Part shown: positions 25,844-34,086 of the stretch, in pieces | How the letters are laid out: each line of letters opens with the position of its first letter | Position numbering within the stretch: the first letter of the stretch is position 1 | Origin: Clostridiales bacterium UBA1701 | Lineage (GTDB): Bacteria; Bacillota; Clostridia; Oscillospirales; Oscillospiraceae | NCBI GenBank assembly: GCA_002320035.1 | Contig: DCJL01000021.1 | Location: forward strand, 18,677 to 82,676 | Direction of reading: 5' to 3' | DNA: 64,000 nucleotides | Notes under the pieces: generated by a model | The model's database searches: none | What the model saw: only the letters and a program-made list of their open reading frames with translations | Told to the model about the DNA's origin: nothing | Position numbers and translations under genes: made by a program

Positions 25844-26945
25844 CGCGGCATCTCCATGGACCCGGGAACTGATCAGAAATATCCACTGTCCCTTGGGGCA
25901 CCGGGTGATCCTTGCCAGCTTCGACCCCGCCCCGGAAAGGGACTATGAGGGGTTAAACACATGCTTTGAGCCACTTGCGGTGAATATAAAGGGCCCCTGG
26001 GGCAAAGTCTGTAAGACGGTCGCGCTTTTGAGGCTTGCACTGAAGTACCGGAGAAAGGTGGATATGGTTGTAATCCATTGCCCGCCGAACAATGTGCAGG
26101 CACTGCTTATATCCTGGGCGGTAAGACTTATGGACAGCAGGACGCTGACGGTTTTCTGGGGCTCAGACCTACAGGCTGTTAATGATGCCCAGGCGGGCAG
26201 ATTGGCTCATATTGTGCAATGCTCCGACTGTGTGAACATTTCAACACAGGAAATGCGGCTGGCATATAACCGCTTTTTTGGCAAGCAATTTTCTCCAAAG
26301 ATTTATTCCGCCAAATTTGGCAGTCTGGCTTTTTCGGCCTGTGACGAGGCGGCCTCTGAATATACCAAAGAAAGCAGCAAGTCTTTCTTTGGTCTTGACC
26401 CTGCAAAAATATGCGTGGCCGTCGGGTATGGCGGAAAGCCTTCCCATCAGCATGTTTCAGCAATCAAGGCGCTGGCGCGGCTGACAGGGGAAGAAAAGGA
26501 AAAAATTCAGATGCTTCTGCACATGCATGGAGGGGAGCGGGGTTATATCGAAAAAGTGAAGTCTGCGGCGGATGAAGCAGGCATCGGCTATGTGATTCTC
26601 CCGGGAAGCTATGGACTCAAGGAGATTGCCATAATGCGTATGGCGACGGATATTTTTCTGCATGCGCAGACAAATGACGCGATGTCCAGTTCAGTCCGTG
26701 AATGTCTGTATTCCGGTGCGGTTCTGGTGAATCCCAGCTGGATTCGCTATCCGGAATACCAGGAGCTTGGAATTGACTATATAAGCTATCATGATTTTTC
26801 CGACCTGACGGCGAAAATGGGAGAGCTGATCCGGGGGGAGAGAAAAATAAATGTGCAGCGTAACCGGGAAATTGTCAGAGAAGAGTATTCCTGGGAAGCT
26901 GTAAAAGGCGAATGGGTCAGAATATTTGATGAAAATATTACTTAA
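25818..26945 (+). CDS. Glycosyltransferase (GT-B type)
   Basis: 375 residues. It begins KILLLANAASPWTRELIRNI; the middle has TLTVFWGSDLQAVND, similar to the W-G-x-D motif of GT4- and GT56-like (Fuc4NAc transferase) enzymes. The donor half has YVILPGSYGLKEIAIMRMAT, then DAMSSSVRECLYSGAVLVNP. The sugar donor is unknown; a 4-acetamido-dideoxy sugar would suit the WecD-like neighbour but this is speculative. It overlaps the polymerase gene by 26 bases and carries a strong ribosome binding site (AGGGAGGGAAGG) inside that gene. Confidence 0.75.
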   Translation: MPKILLLANAASPWTRELIRNIHCPLGHRVILASFDPAPERDYEGLNTCFEPLAVNIKGPWGKVCKTVALLRLALKYRRKVDMVVIHCPPNNVQALLISWAVRLMDSRTLTVFWGSDLQAVNDAQAGRLAHIVQCSDCVNISTQEMRLAYNRFFGKQFSPKIYSAKFGSLAFSACDEAASEYTKESSKSFFGLDPAKICVAVGYGGKPSHQHVSAIKALARLTGEEKEKIQMLLHMHGGERGYIEKVKSAADEAGIGYVILPGSYGLKEIAIMRMATDIFLHAQTNDAMSSSVRECLYSGAVLVNPSWIRYPEYQELGIDYISYHDFSDLTAKMGELIRGERKINVQRNREIVREEYSWEAVKGEWVRIFDENIT

Positions 26946-28338
26946 AAAGTTCGGCCAGTTTTCTATAGGGCCGTTTGTCGGGGCGCTTCTTGGTTTTATT
27001 ACAGTCCCGCTTATTACATATTTTATATCCACGGCCGAATATGGGCGCAGCAGCATGTTTACACTTGCACAGAGCACGATGTCAATGGTCCTGTATTTGG
27101 GAATGGATCAGGCTTTCGTACGTGAATTTAATCATGAGAAGGATCGGGTTGAACGGCTGCTTGCCAATGCGATGTTGCTGCCGATGTGTATGGCTTTTCT
27201 TTTCAGCGTCCTTTTGCTGTGTTTTACCGAGCGTGTAAGCCTGCTCCTGTTTGATGTTCCCTATGAAAAACTGCCTGTATATGCGCTGGCGCTCATGCTG
27301 CCTTTTATGGTTCTGGAGAATTTCGGCCTGCTGAAGATAAGAATGGAAGAGCGAGGCATGCAGTACTCCCTCTACGTCATTCTACTTAAGCTACTGACGC
27401 TTTGTTTTACCGTAATTCTGTTTTTGAGCTACGAAAAAAGCTTTCATAGTGTTATATACGCAACCGCTGGCGCGGAGATTATTACCGGAATCGTCATTTC
27501 CCTTACATCCCTCCGAAAAATTCCTTTTTTGCGTATCAGCCCGGATAAGGCGCTTTTATCACGGATGCTTTGCTTTGGGCTTCCATTGATGCCGGCTGCT
27601 ATACTTGGCTGGGCGCTTACCTCAATGGACAAACTTATGCTCCGCGGCATGTGCAGCTTTTCTGAACTGGGCCTTTACTCAGCAGCATATAAAATCGTAT
27701 CGGTCTTAGGCATTGTGCAGGCGTGTTTCACACTGTTCTGGACACCAGTAGCCTACCGCTGGTATGAGGCGGAAAAGGGTAAGGAATGTTTTTCTGCGGT
27801 GAACCGCATCGTTTCCATCGCGATGACATGCCTCTGCCTTATAATCCTGCTCTGCAAGGATATTGTTGCGTTCATACTTGGAAAGGATTTTGCTCAGGCG
27901 ATATACATTTTCCCATTTATTATACTGTATCCAATCATGTATACGATGTCTGAAGCCAATGCAGTCGGAATTGGGTTTGCCAGAAAAACGCAATATAACA
28001 TCCTGATCTCAGCGCTGTCCGGCGTAATCAATATTCTGCTGAATTCTCTTCTTATTCCTATATTGGCTGGAAAAGGCGCAGCCATGGCGACCGGAATCTC
28101 GTATATAGTTTTCTTTTGGGCGCGGACGCTCATATCCCGTAAGTTCTGGTATGCCTTTCCCTTGAAAAGGTATATCGTTTACAGCGCTGTCATCTTGCTT
28201 AATTGTTTTGCGCATACCTTTGCGGCAGCTTGGACACCTTATTTGGTTTCTTTGGTGTGCGTGCTGGCCTTGGCACCGGAGGCATGGAGAGCGCTGAAAG
28301 AATGTAAAAGCACCCTGCTGGAAGCCGGGGAAGGATGA
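26929..28338 (+). CDS. Oligosaccharide flippase (Wzx, MATE/MOP superfamily)
   Basis: 469 residues with about fourteen helices. The N-terminus KFGQFSIGPFVGALLGFITV and the motif STAEYGRSSMFTLAQS (the usual GxYG after helix 1) are typical of polysaccharide flippases. Later landmarks are LCFGLPLMPAAILGWALTSM, then DKLMLRG and LGLYSAAYKIVSVL. It moves the undecaprenyl-linked repeat unit across the membrane for the polymerase at 24449. The ATG at 26929 overlaps the upstream glycosyltransferase by 17 bases; a TTG one codon earlier is less likely. It ends the A+T-rich middle block. Confidence 0.88.
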   Translation: MKILLKKFGQFSIGPFVGALLGFITVPLITYFISTAEYGRSSMFTLAQSTMSMVLYLGMDQAFVREFNHEKDRVERLLANAMLLPMCMAFLFSVLLLCFTERVSLLLFDVPYEKLPVYALALMLPFMVLENFGLLKIRMEERGMQYSLYVILLKLLTLCFTVILFLSYEKSFHSVIYATAGAEIITGIVISLTSLRKIPFLRISPDKALLSRMLCFGLPLMPAAILGWALTSMDKLMLRGMCSFSELGLYSAAYKIVSVLGIVQACFTLFWTPVAYRWYEAEKGKECFSAVNRIVSIAMTCLCLIILLCKDIVAFILGKDFAQAIYIFPFIILYPIMYTMSEANAVGIGFARKTQYNILISALSGVINILLNSLLIPILAGKGAAMATGISYIVFFWARTLISRKFWYAFPLKRYIVYSAVILLNCFAHTFAAAWTPYLVSLVCVLALAPEAWRALKECKSTLLEAGEG

Positions 28339-28489
28339 CGCTTCGCAAATGATTGAAAACCGGAAATCAAGTTTCATATAAACCGGTCTTATGCAGCCGG
28401 CATAAAGAGTTTCAGGCCTCCGGGAAGGCGGCAGAATACTCCGGCTAGGGCTAGTTGAGCAAAATCTCAAATTATGGAGGAAACAGAAA

Positions 28490-29830
28490 ATGGAACAGGC
28501 AAGGATAGACGATATTTACGCCGGCCTTATCGGCGGCAGGGAGAAGCTGGCGCTTGTGGGCCTCGGCTATGTGGGGATGCCCATTGCGGTGGAATTCGCC
28601 AAGCATGTGCCGGTCATCGGCTTTAATCACAATGAGAAGCGCATCCAGCAGTACAGGAGCGGTATCGACCCAACCAATGAGGTGGGAAACGAGGTCATAA
28701 GCCGCACCACCGTTGATTTCACCTCGGACGAGACAAGGCTCAAAGAGGCCCGGTTCATAATCGTGGCGGTCCCCACCCCTGTGCAGGACGATAATAATCC
28801 CGACCTGGAGCCGGTTCGCAATGCTTCCGCCATCGTTGGGCGCAACCTTTCAAGGGGCAGCGTTGTCGTCTATGAATCCACGGTCTACCCCGGCGTCACT
28901 GAGGATATATGCATTCCCATCCTGGAGAAGAATTCCGGGCTCAAATGCGGGGTGGATTTCAGAATTGGCTATTCTCCCGAACGCATCAATCCCGGCGATA
29001 AAGTACATACCCTCACCAATATCCGCAAAATTGTCTCCGGCATGGACGAGGAAACCTGCGCGGTCGTCAAGCAGGTTTACGACATCATCATCAAGGCCGG
29101 CACCTTCCCTGTGTCCAACATTAAGACCGCCGAGGCGGTAAAGGTCATAGAAAACAGCCAGCGGGACATCAATATCGCCTTTATGAACGAGATTGCCATG
29201 ATCTGCGGCAAAATGGGCATCGATACCATTGAGGTCCTGGACGGCATGAACACAAAGTGGAACGCGCTGGGCTTTAAGCCGGGCCTTGTGGGCGGGCACT
29301 GCATCGGCGTGGACCCCTATTATCTTACCAATGCCGCCGAAAAGCTGGGCTATCACAGCCAGATCATCCTTAACGGCCGCAAGGTGAACGACAGCATGGG
29401 CGCTTTCGTTGCCGACGCCGCCATAAAGGAAATGATAGAGGCAGGCCAGGCTCCGAGAAACAGCAAGGTTGTCATCCTGGGCATCACCTTCAAGGAAAAT
29501 TGCCCGGATACCCGCAACAGCAAGGTCAACGACATTATCAGGCGCCTTCGGGAGTATGACATCAATCCCCAGGTTTGCGATCCCTGGTCAGACCCGGCGG
29601 ACGCCATGCATGAATACGGCGTGACGCTTACCCCATTTGAGGAGGTTTCCGGTGCGGACTGTGTGATTGTGGCTGTTGGCCATAACGAGTTCCGCTCCCT
29701 GTCCATGCCGCAGCTCAAGGCGCTCTTCCGCCAGGATATCCCGGACGAGGGGAAGGTCCTTGTGGACGTGAAGAGCCTTTACCGCATGGACGAGCTGCGG
29801 GCCTCAGGAATGAGGTTCTGGCGGCTGTAA
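28490..29830 (+). CDS. wbpA: UDP-GlcNAc-type 6-dehydrogenase (WbpA/TviB group)
   Basis: 446 residues. The N-terminal loop KLALVGLGYVGMPIAVEF binds NAD. The catalytic cysteine is in GLVGGHCIGVDPYYLTNAAE at about residues 262-281, the WbpA/WecC form of the motif rather than the Ugd form seen at 13197. SPERINPGD is also typical. It oxidises UDP-GlcNAc (or UDP-ManNAc) to the uronic acid. Followed by wbpI-, wbpB-, wbpD- and wbpE-like genes, it would be step one of UDP-ManNAc3NAcA synthesis. A 151-base gap and a good GGAGGAAA site precede it, so an internal promoter is possible. Confidence 0.87.
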   Translation: MEQARIDDIYAGLIGGREKLALVGLGYVGMPIAVEFAKHVPVIGFNHNEKRIQQYRSGIDPTNEVGNEVISRTTVDFTSDETRLKEARFIIVAVPTPVQDDNNPDLEPVRNASAIVGRNLSRGSVVVYESTVYPGVTEDICIPILEKNSGLKCGVDFRIGYSPERINPGDKVHTLTNIRKIVSGMDEETCAVVKQVYDIIIKAGTFPVSNIKTAEAVKVIENSQRDINIAFMNEIAMICGKMGIDTIEVLDGMNTKWNALGFKPGLVGGHCIGVDPYYLTNAAEKLGYHSQIILNGRKVNDSMGAFVADAAIKEMIEAGQAPRNSKVVILGITFKENCPDTRNSKVNDIIRRLREYDINPQVCDPWSDPADAMHEYGVTLTPFEEVSGADCVIVAVGHNEFRSLSMPQLKALFRQDIPDEGKVLVDVKSLYRMDELRASGMRFWRL

Positions 29831-29854
29831 GTGGGGAAAGCCCAGAAAGGAAAC

Positions 29855-30946
29855 ATGATGAAGATAGCGACGGTTGTCGGCGCGAGGCCCCAGTTTATAA
29901 AAGCTGCCGTGGTTTCCAGGATTCTCAGGCTCCGGGCACAGGAGATCCTGATCCATACCGGCCAGCACTATGACCATAACATGTCCGACATCTTTTTTGA
30001 AGAGCTGGAAATACCGAAGCCGGACTATAATCTTGGCATTTCCGGCGGCAGCCACGGCCAGATGACCGGGGCCATGCTTGCCGCCATAGAGGAAGTTCTG
30101 ATAGCAGAGAAACCTGACGCTCTTCTTGTATACGGCGATACCAACTCTACCCTTGCCGCGGCACTGGCGGCGGTTAAGCTGCATATCCCCGTCTGCCACG
30201 CGGAAGCAGGGAACAGGCTCGGCACCTTTGAAAACCCTGAGGAGGTCAACCGCATCTGCACGGACCATGTCTCCACAAAGCTTTTGGCCTGTACGGAATC
30301 CGCCATGGATTTTCTGGCGGCAGAGGGGCTTTCGGCCAGAGCGGAGCTGGTGGGCGACCCCATGTATGACGCTTTCCTGTTCTACGGCGCTCGGGCCGGA
30401 ACGCCGGACAGGCATGCGCTTTTGGGCCTCGATGGGAAAAAATATGCTATTCCGGAACGGTTTTACTATCTGACCTGCCACAGGCAGGAAAACACAGACG
30501 AGGAAGAAAAGCTGGTGAATATTCTTCGTGCCATGGACAGTCTGGATGTGCCTACGATTTATCCCGTTCACCCACGAAACAGGGAAAGAGCCGCGGCGAT
30601 TAAAGAAGAGTATGGGCTGGAAAAGCTGTTGTTCTGTCAGCCAGTAGGCTATCTTACCTCTGTTGCGCTGGTAAAGCACGCGGAAAAGGTGGTCACAGAT
30701 TCTGGTGGCCTTCAGCGTGAAGCTTTCTTTGCTGGAAAGCAGTGTGTTACTGTCTTTGACTATGTGGTCTGGCCGGAAACAATGCGGGGCGGGCGCAACC
30801 GGCTGGCAAAGCCGGACGCGAAAGATATTCTTGCAAAGCTTACCGCCGCCCAAACGGTTGACCCCGACTACCGCCCCTTTGGGGACGGACATGCGGGCGA
30901 TAGAATTGCATGCGGGATATTGTCCATAGGGGAGAGAAAAGTATGA
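29855..30946 (+). CDS. wbpI: Non-hydrolysing UDP-sugar 2-epimerase (WecB/WbpI family)
   Basis: 363 residues. Landmarks are VVGARPQFIKAAVV, HTGQHYDHNMSDIFF, YGDTNSTLAAALAA, CHAEAGNRLG and VTDSGGLQREAFF. The HAEAGNR and VVWPETMRGGRN versions of the motifs look more like WbpI/WlbD epimerases, which act on UDP-GlcNAc3NAcA, than WecB. In that case it catalyses the last step to UDP-ManNAc3NAcA. An ordinary UDP-GlcNAc 2-epimerase role remains possible. Starts at ATG 29855, with AAAGGAAA just upstream, and its stop overlaps the next start (ATGA). Confidence 0.85.
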   Translation: MMKIATVVGARPQFIKAAVVSRILRLRAQEILIHTGQHYDHNMSDIFFEELEIPKPDYNLGISGGSHGQMTGAMLAAIEEVLIAEKPDALLVYGDTNSTLAAALAAVKLHIPVCHAEAGNRLGTFENPEEVNRICTDHVSTKLLACTESAMDFLAAEGLSARAELVGDPMYDAFLFYGARAGTPDRHALLGLDGKKYAIPERFYYLTCHRQENTDEEEKLVNILRAMDSLDVPTIYPVHPRNRERAAAIKEEYGLEKLLFCQPVGYLTSVALVKHAEKVVTDSGGLQREAFFAGKQCVTVFDYVVWPETMRGGRNRLAKPDAKDILAKLTAAQTVDPDYRPFGDGHAGDRIACGILSIGERKV

Positions 30947-32016
30947 AATACGCGCTTATAGGCTGCGGCAGGATTGCCACGAATCATATAAAGGCCGCGG
31001 TGGCCAACGGCCTTGAGATCGCCGCCGTGTGCGACATTGTCCCGGAGAAGATGGGGCAGCTGCTGGCAAAGCACGGCCTGGAGAACGACAGCTCCATAAA
31101 GCATTACGAGGACTACATCAGGCTGCTTGACGAAGTGAGGCCCCAGCTTGTGAGCATTGCCACCGAGAGCGGGATCCATGCGCAGATTGCCCTCGCCTGC
31201 ATTGACAGGGGAATCAACGTAATCATCGAAAAGCCCATGGCCATGAGTATGGAGGACGCGGACGAGATTATCCGCCGGGCGGAGGAGAAGGGCGTAAAGG
31301 TCAGCGTGTGCCATCAGAACCGCTTTAATGTGGCTGTGCAGAAAACCCGGGCTGCGCTGGAAGCGGGGCGTTTCGGCAGGCTGTCCCACGGGTCTATCCA
31401 TGTACGGTGGAACCGGGACAGAAATTATTATGACCAGGCTCCCTGGCGGGGAACCTGGGAGCAGGACGGCGGCTGTCTGATGAACCAGTGCATCCACGGC
31501 ATTGATCTCCTTTGCTGGATGTTCGGCGGGCAGGTGGACGAGGTGTACGGCGCAACCCGCCAGCAGTTCCACGATTATCTGGAGGCGGAGGATGTTGGCA
31601 TGGCCGTTGTCAAATTTAAAAACGGCGCCATCGGCACCATTGAGGGCACTGTCAATGTCTATCCCCGGAATCTGGAGGAAACGCTGTACATCTTCGGCAG
31701 CGCCGGCACGGTGAAAATCGGCGGAACCTCTACCAATAACATCGACGTGTGGGACTTTGCCGATGAGACGGAGGCGGATGTGTCCAACAAGAACCTGAAG
31801 GAAGTGACCAGCAATGTGTACGGCAATGGCCATACCAGCCTGTTTGCCGACATGATGGAAGCCGTAGAACAGGACAGAAGACCCTATGTGGACGCGGTTT
31901 CCGGGCGCAACGCGCTGGAAATCATCCTTGCCATATACAAGAGCCAGAAAACCGGACTGCCTGTGAAGCTGCCTCTTAAAAATTTTGCCAGCACCGACAT
32001 GAGGGGGACGTTCTGA
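30943..32016 (+). CDS. wbpB: Gfo/Idh/MocA oxidoreductase (WbpB/WlbA-like)
   Basis: 357 residues. The NAD-binding start is KYALIGCGRIATNHIKAAV, and the catalytic lysine lies in IIEKPMAMSMEDADEI at about residues 93-108. KVSVCHQNRFNVAVQKTR is close to the HQNRxN motif of WlbA/WbpB, which oxidises the 3-hydroxyl of UDP-GlcNAcA to the 3-keto sugar. It lies between the epimerase and the acetyltransferase of the same pathway and is coupled to both (ATGA upstream, TGATG downstream). Confidence 0.87.
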   Translation: MKYALIGCGRIATNHIKAAVANGLEIAAVCDIVPEKMGQLLAKHGLENDSSIKHYEDYIRLLDEVRPQLVSIATESGIHAQIALACIDRGINVIIEKPMAMSMEDADEIIRRAEEKGVKVSVCHQNRFNVAVQKTRAALEAGRFGRLSHGSIHVRWNRDRNYYDQAPWRGTWEQDGGCLMNQCIHGIDLLCWMFGGQVDEVYGATRQQFHDYLEAEDVGMAVVKFKNGAIGTIEGTVNVYPRNLEETLYIFGSAGTVKIGGTSTNNIDVWDFADETEADVSNKNLKEVTSNVYGNGHTSLFADMMEAVEQDRRPYVDAVSGRNALEIILAIYKSQKTGLPVKLPLKNFASTDMRGTF

Positions 32017-32582
32017 TGGCCGATTATTTCGTACATGAGAGCAGTTACATTGACGAGGGAGTAAAAATCGGCAGGGGAACGAAGATCTGGCATTTCTGCC
32101 ATGTCCAGCATGGAGCAAGCATAGGCGAAAACTGCTCCCTGGGCCAGAATGTGAATGTTTCCAACAATGTGAAGATCGGCAGCGGCTGCCGGATACAGAA
32201 CAATGTATCCGTGTACGAAGGGGTCGAGCTGGAGGACGATGTTTTCTGCGGCCCGTCCTGCGTTTTTACCAACGACCTGACCCCGAGGGCGAAATATCCC
32301 AAGGGCAGCGCCGGATATAAAAAGACGCTGGTCTGCCGGGGCGCCTCCATTGGCGCCAACGCCACCATCGTCTGCGGCCACAGCGTGGGCAGCTGGGCGA
32401 TGATTGCCTCCGGCGCGGTGGTCACAAAGAACGTGAAGAAGCACGCGCTCATGGCGGGCGTACCCGCCAGGCGCATAGGCTGGGTCTGCGAATGCGGCAG
32501 CGTGCTTAAGGACGGCCTGAACTGCTCTGAATGCGGAAGAAAGTATATAGAGCGCGCAGAGGGCCTCGAGGAGGTAAAATAA
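32016..32582 (+). CDS. wbpD: Left-handed beta-helix N-acetyltransferase (WbpD/WlbB-like)
   Basis: 188 residues. Repeating hexapeptides (VKIGRGTKIWHFCHVQHGAS, IGENCSLGQNV, VKIGSGCRIQNNVSVYEGV) form a left-handed beta-helix. FTNDLTPRAKYPKG and HALMAGVPARRIGWVCECG are diagnostic of the WbpD group, which acetylates the 3-amino group of UDP-GlcNAc3NA with acetyl-CoA. Two Cys pairs at the tail (CECG and CSECG) form a probable zinc knuckle. The start overlaps the wbpB stop by one base. Confidence 0.9.
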   Translation: MADYFVHESSYIDEGVKIGRGTKIWHFCHVQHGASIGENCSLGQNVNVSNNVKIGSGCRIQNNVSVYEGVELEDDVFCGPSCVFTNDLTPRAKYPKGSAGYKKTLVCRGASIGANATIVCGHSVGSWAMIASGAVVTKNVKKHALMAGVPARRIGWVCECGSVLKDGLNCSECGRKYIERAEGLEEVK

Positions 32583-33707
32583 ATGCAGTTTCGGGATTTG
32601 AAAAAACAGTATCAGGTATTAAAGCCCCGGATGGACGCGGCGGTAACGCAGGTTATGAGCGACTGCAACTTCATCTCCGGCAGCCAGGTGAAGGCGCTGG
32701 AGCGAAGGCTTGCGGACTATGTGGGCGTGAAGCACTGCATCAGCTGCGCCAACGGGACAGACGCGCTCGAGCTTGCGGAGCGGGCCTATGGCATTGGGCC
32801 GGGAGACGCGGTGTTCGTGCCGGATTTTACTTTTTTCTCCTCTGCAGAGACGGTGGCGGATCTTGGCGCCACGCCGGTTTTTGTGGACGTTGACCCTGTG
32901 AGCTTCAATCTCTGTCCCCGGGCGCTTGAAAGCGCGCTGGACCGGGTCAGGGCGCAGGGGAAACTCCGTCCCCGGGCGGTGGTGGCGGTGGATCTCTTCG
33001 GCCTGCCGGCAGACTTCCCGGCGCTGGAGCGCGTGGCAAAGGAGAACGGCCTGCTCCTCATTGAGGACGGAGCCCAGGGCTTTGGCGGCCGGATAGGGGA
33101 CAGGCGGGCCTGTTCTTTCGGTGATATTGCGACGACCTCTTTCTTCCCGGCAAAACCTTTGGGCTGTTACGGGGACGGCGGTGCGGTTTTCACAAACGAC
33201 GATGATATCGCCGCCCTTATCCGCTCCCTGTGCGTGCACGGCAAGAGTGAGCTGGACAAGTACAATAATCTCCGCCTAGGCATGAACTCCAGGCTCGACA
33301 CCATTCAGGCCGCGGTGCTGGATGTCAAGCTCAGTGCCTTTGAGGACTATGAGCTGAAAAAGGTAAATGCGGCCGCAAAAATGTATACAGAGCGGCTTGA
33401 CGGAAAGTTGGATATTCCGGTGGTGCCGGAGGGATTTTATTCCAGTTGGGCCCAGTACACGGTTCAACTTCCCGACAGGGAGAAGAGGGACAGGGTTCAG
33501 GCGGGTCTCAGGGAGCGGGGCATCCCCTCCATGATCTATTACCCTAAGTGCATGCACCAGCAGGGGGCTTTTGAGAAGCTTCTTTACAGGGGGGATTGCC
33601 CTGTATCCGAGCGGCTCTGCGGCACGGTCCTATCCCTGCCCATGCACCCCTATCTGACAGAGGAGGACGCCGACCAGGTCTGCGGCGCGCTTCTCAGCCT
33701 GCTCTGA
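32583..33707 (+). CDS. wbpE: Sugar 3-aminotransferase (WbpE/WlbC-like, DegT family)
   Basis: 374 residues. It opens MQFRDLKKQYQVLKPRMDAA, as do WbpE-type enzymes, and has SGSQVKALERRLADYVGVKH and SCANGTDALELA. The PLP lysine lies in TTSFFPAKPLGCYGDGGAVF at about residues 181-200. It aminates C3 of the 3-keto UDP-GlcNAcA made by WbpB, giving the substrate of WbpD. It follows wbpD without a gap, with AGGAGG inside the previous gene. It is the last gene of the locus; a hairpin terminator follows. Confidence 0.88.
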   Translation: MQFRDLKKQYQVLKPRMDAAVTQVMSDCNFISGSQVKALERRLADYVGVKHCISCANGTDALELAERAYGIGPGDAVFVPDFTFFSSAETVADLGATPVFVDVDPVSFNLCPRALESALDRVRAQGKLRPRAVVAVDLFGLPADFPALERVAKENGLLLIEDGAQGFGGRIGDRRACSFGDIATTSFFPAKPLGCYGDGGAVFTNDDDIAALIRSLCVHGKSELDKYNNLRLGMNSRLDTIQAAVLDVKLSAFEDYELKKVNAAAKMYTERLDGKLDIPVVPEGFYSSWAQYTVQLPDREKRDRVQAGLRERGIPSMIYYPKCMHQQGAFEKLLYRGDCPVSERLCGTVLSLPMHPYLTEEDADQVCGALLSLL

Positions 33708-33740
33708 GCGTATAGACCGAATAAAGAACGTAAAGCGCCC

Positions 33741-33772
33741 GAATAAGCGCCCGAAGATTCGGGCGCTTATTC
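33741..33772. terminator. Two-way terminator between polysaccharide locus and yolD
   Basis: Perfect 15-bp stem, 33741-33755 with 33758-33772, with a 2-base nominal loop. It closes the polysaccharide locus (plus) and overlaps the stop codon of the minus-strand YolD-like gene. Confidence 0.8.
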
Positions 33773-34078
33773 TATTTCTGCTATATCAAGAAGGTCCTCA
33801 AAGGGAATTTCAATTTCACCTGCTGCGAGAACACCACCGATGGGGTCTATGCGGCGGAGGCGGCCCCGGAGGCTCACATATTCCCCGCCGGAGTAATACA
33901 GCGCTGTGACCTCATCTCCGGGCCGGAGGCGGCGGAGCTTTTCGTCCAGCTCTGTCTGGGCATCTTCGGCGAGGAGAATCCGCGCCTGGGGGATGCGGGC
34001 CTTACGGTTTAGCGCCTCGTCATATCCTTTCAGGGCGGCGAAAGGCATGAACTGCTTGGCCCGGTCCGCCCGGCTCAT
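33767..34078 (-). CDS. YolD-like protein
   Basis: 103 residues from the chosen ATG. The N-terminus MSRADRAKQFMPFAALKGYD is the YolD signature; the rest is small and beta-rich (LRPGDEVTALYYSGGEYVSL). YolD-like proteins occur beside UvrX-type Y-family polymerases in Firmicutes and are thought to regulate or assist them. The start lies 8 bases after the polymerase stop; a longer form starting at 34156 would overlap the polymerase by 70 bases with an Arg/Pro-rich, non-conserved extension and is less likely. Confidence 0.8.
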   Translation of the reverse strand: MSRADRAKQFMPFAALKGYDEALNRKARIPQARILLAEDAQTELDEKLRRLRPGDEVTALYYSGGEYVSLRGRLRRIDPIGGVLAAGEIEIPFEDLLDIAEIE

Positions 34079-34086
34079 GGGCTGTC

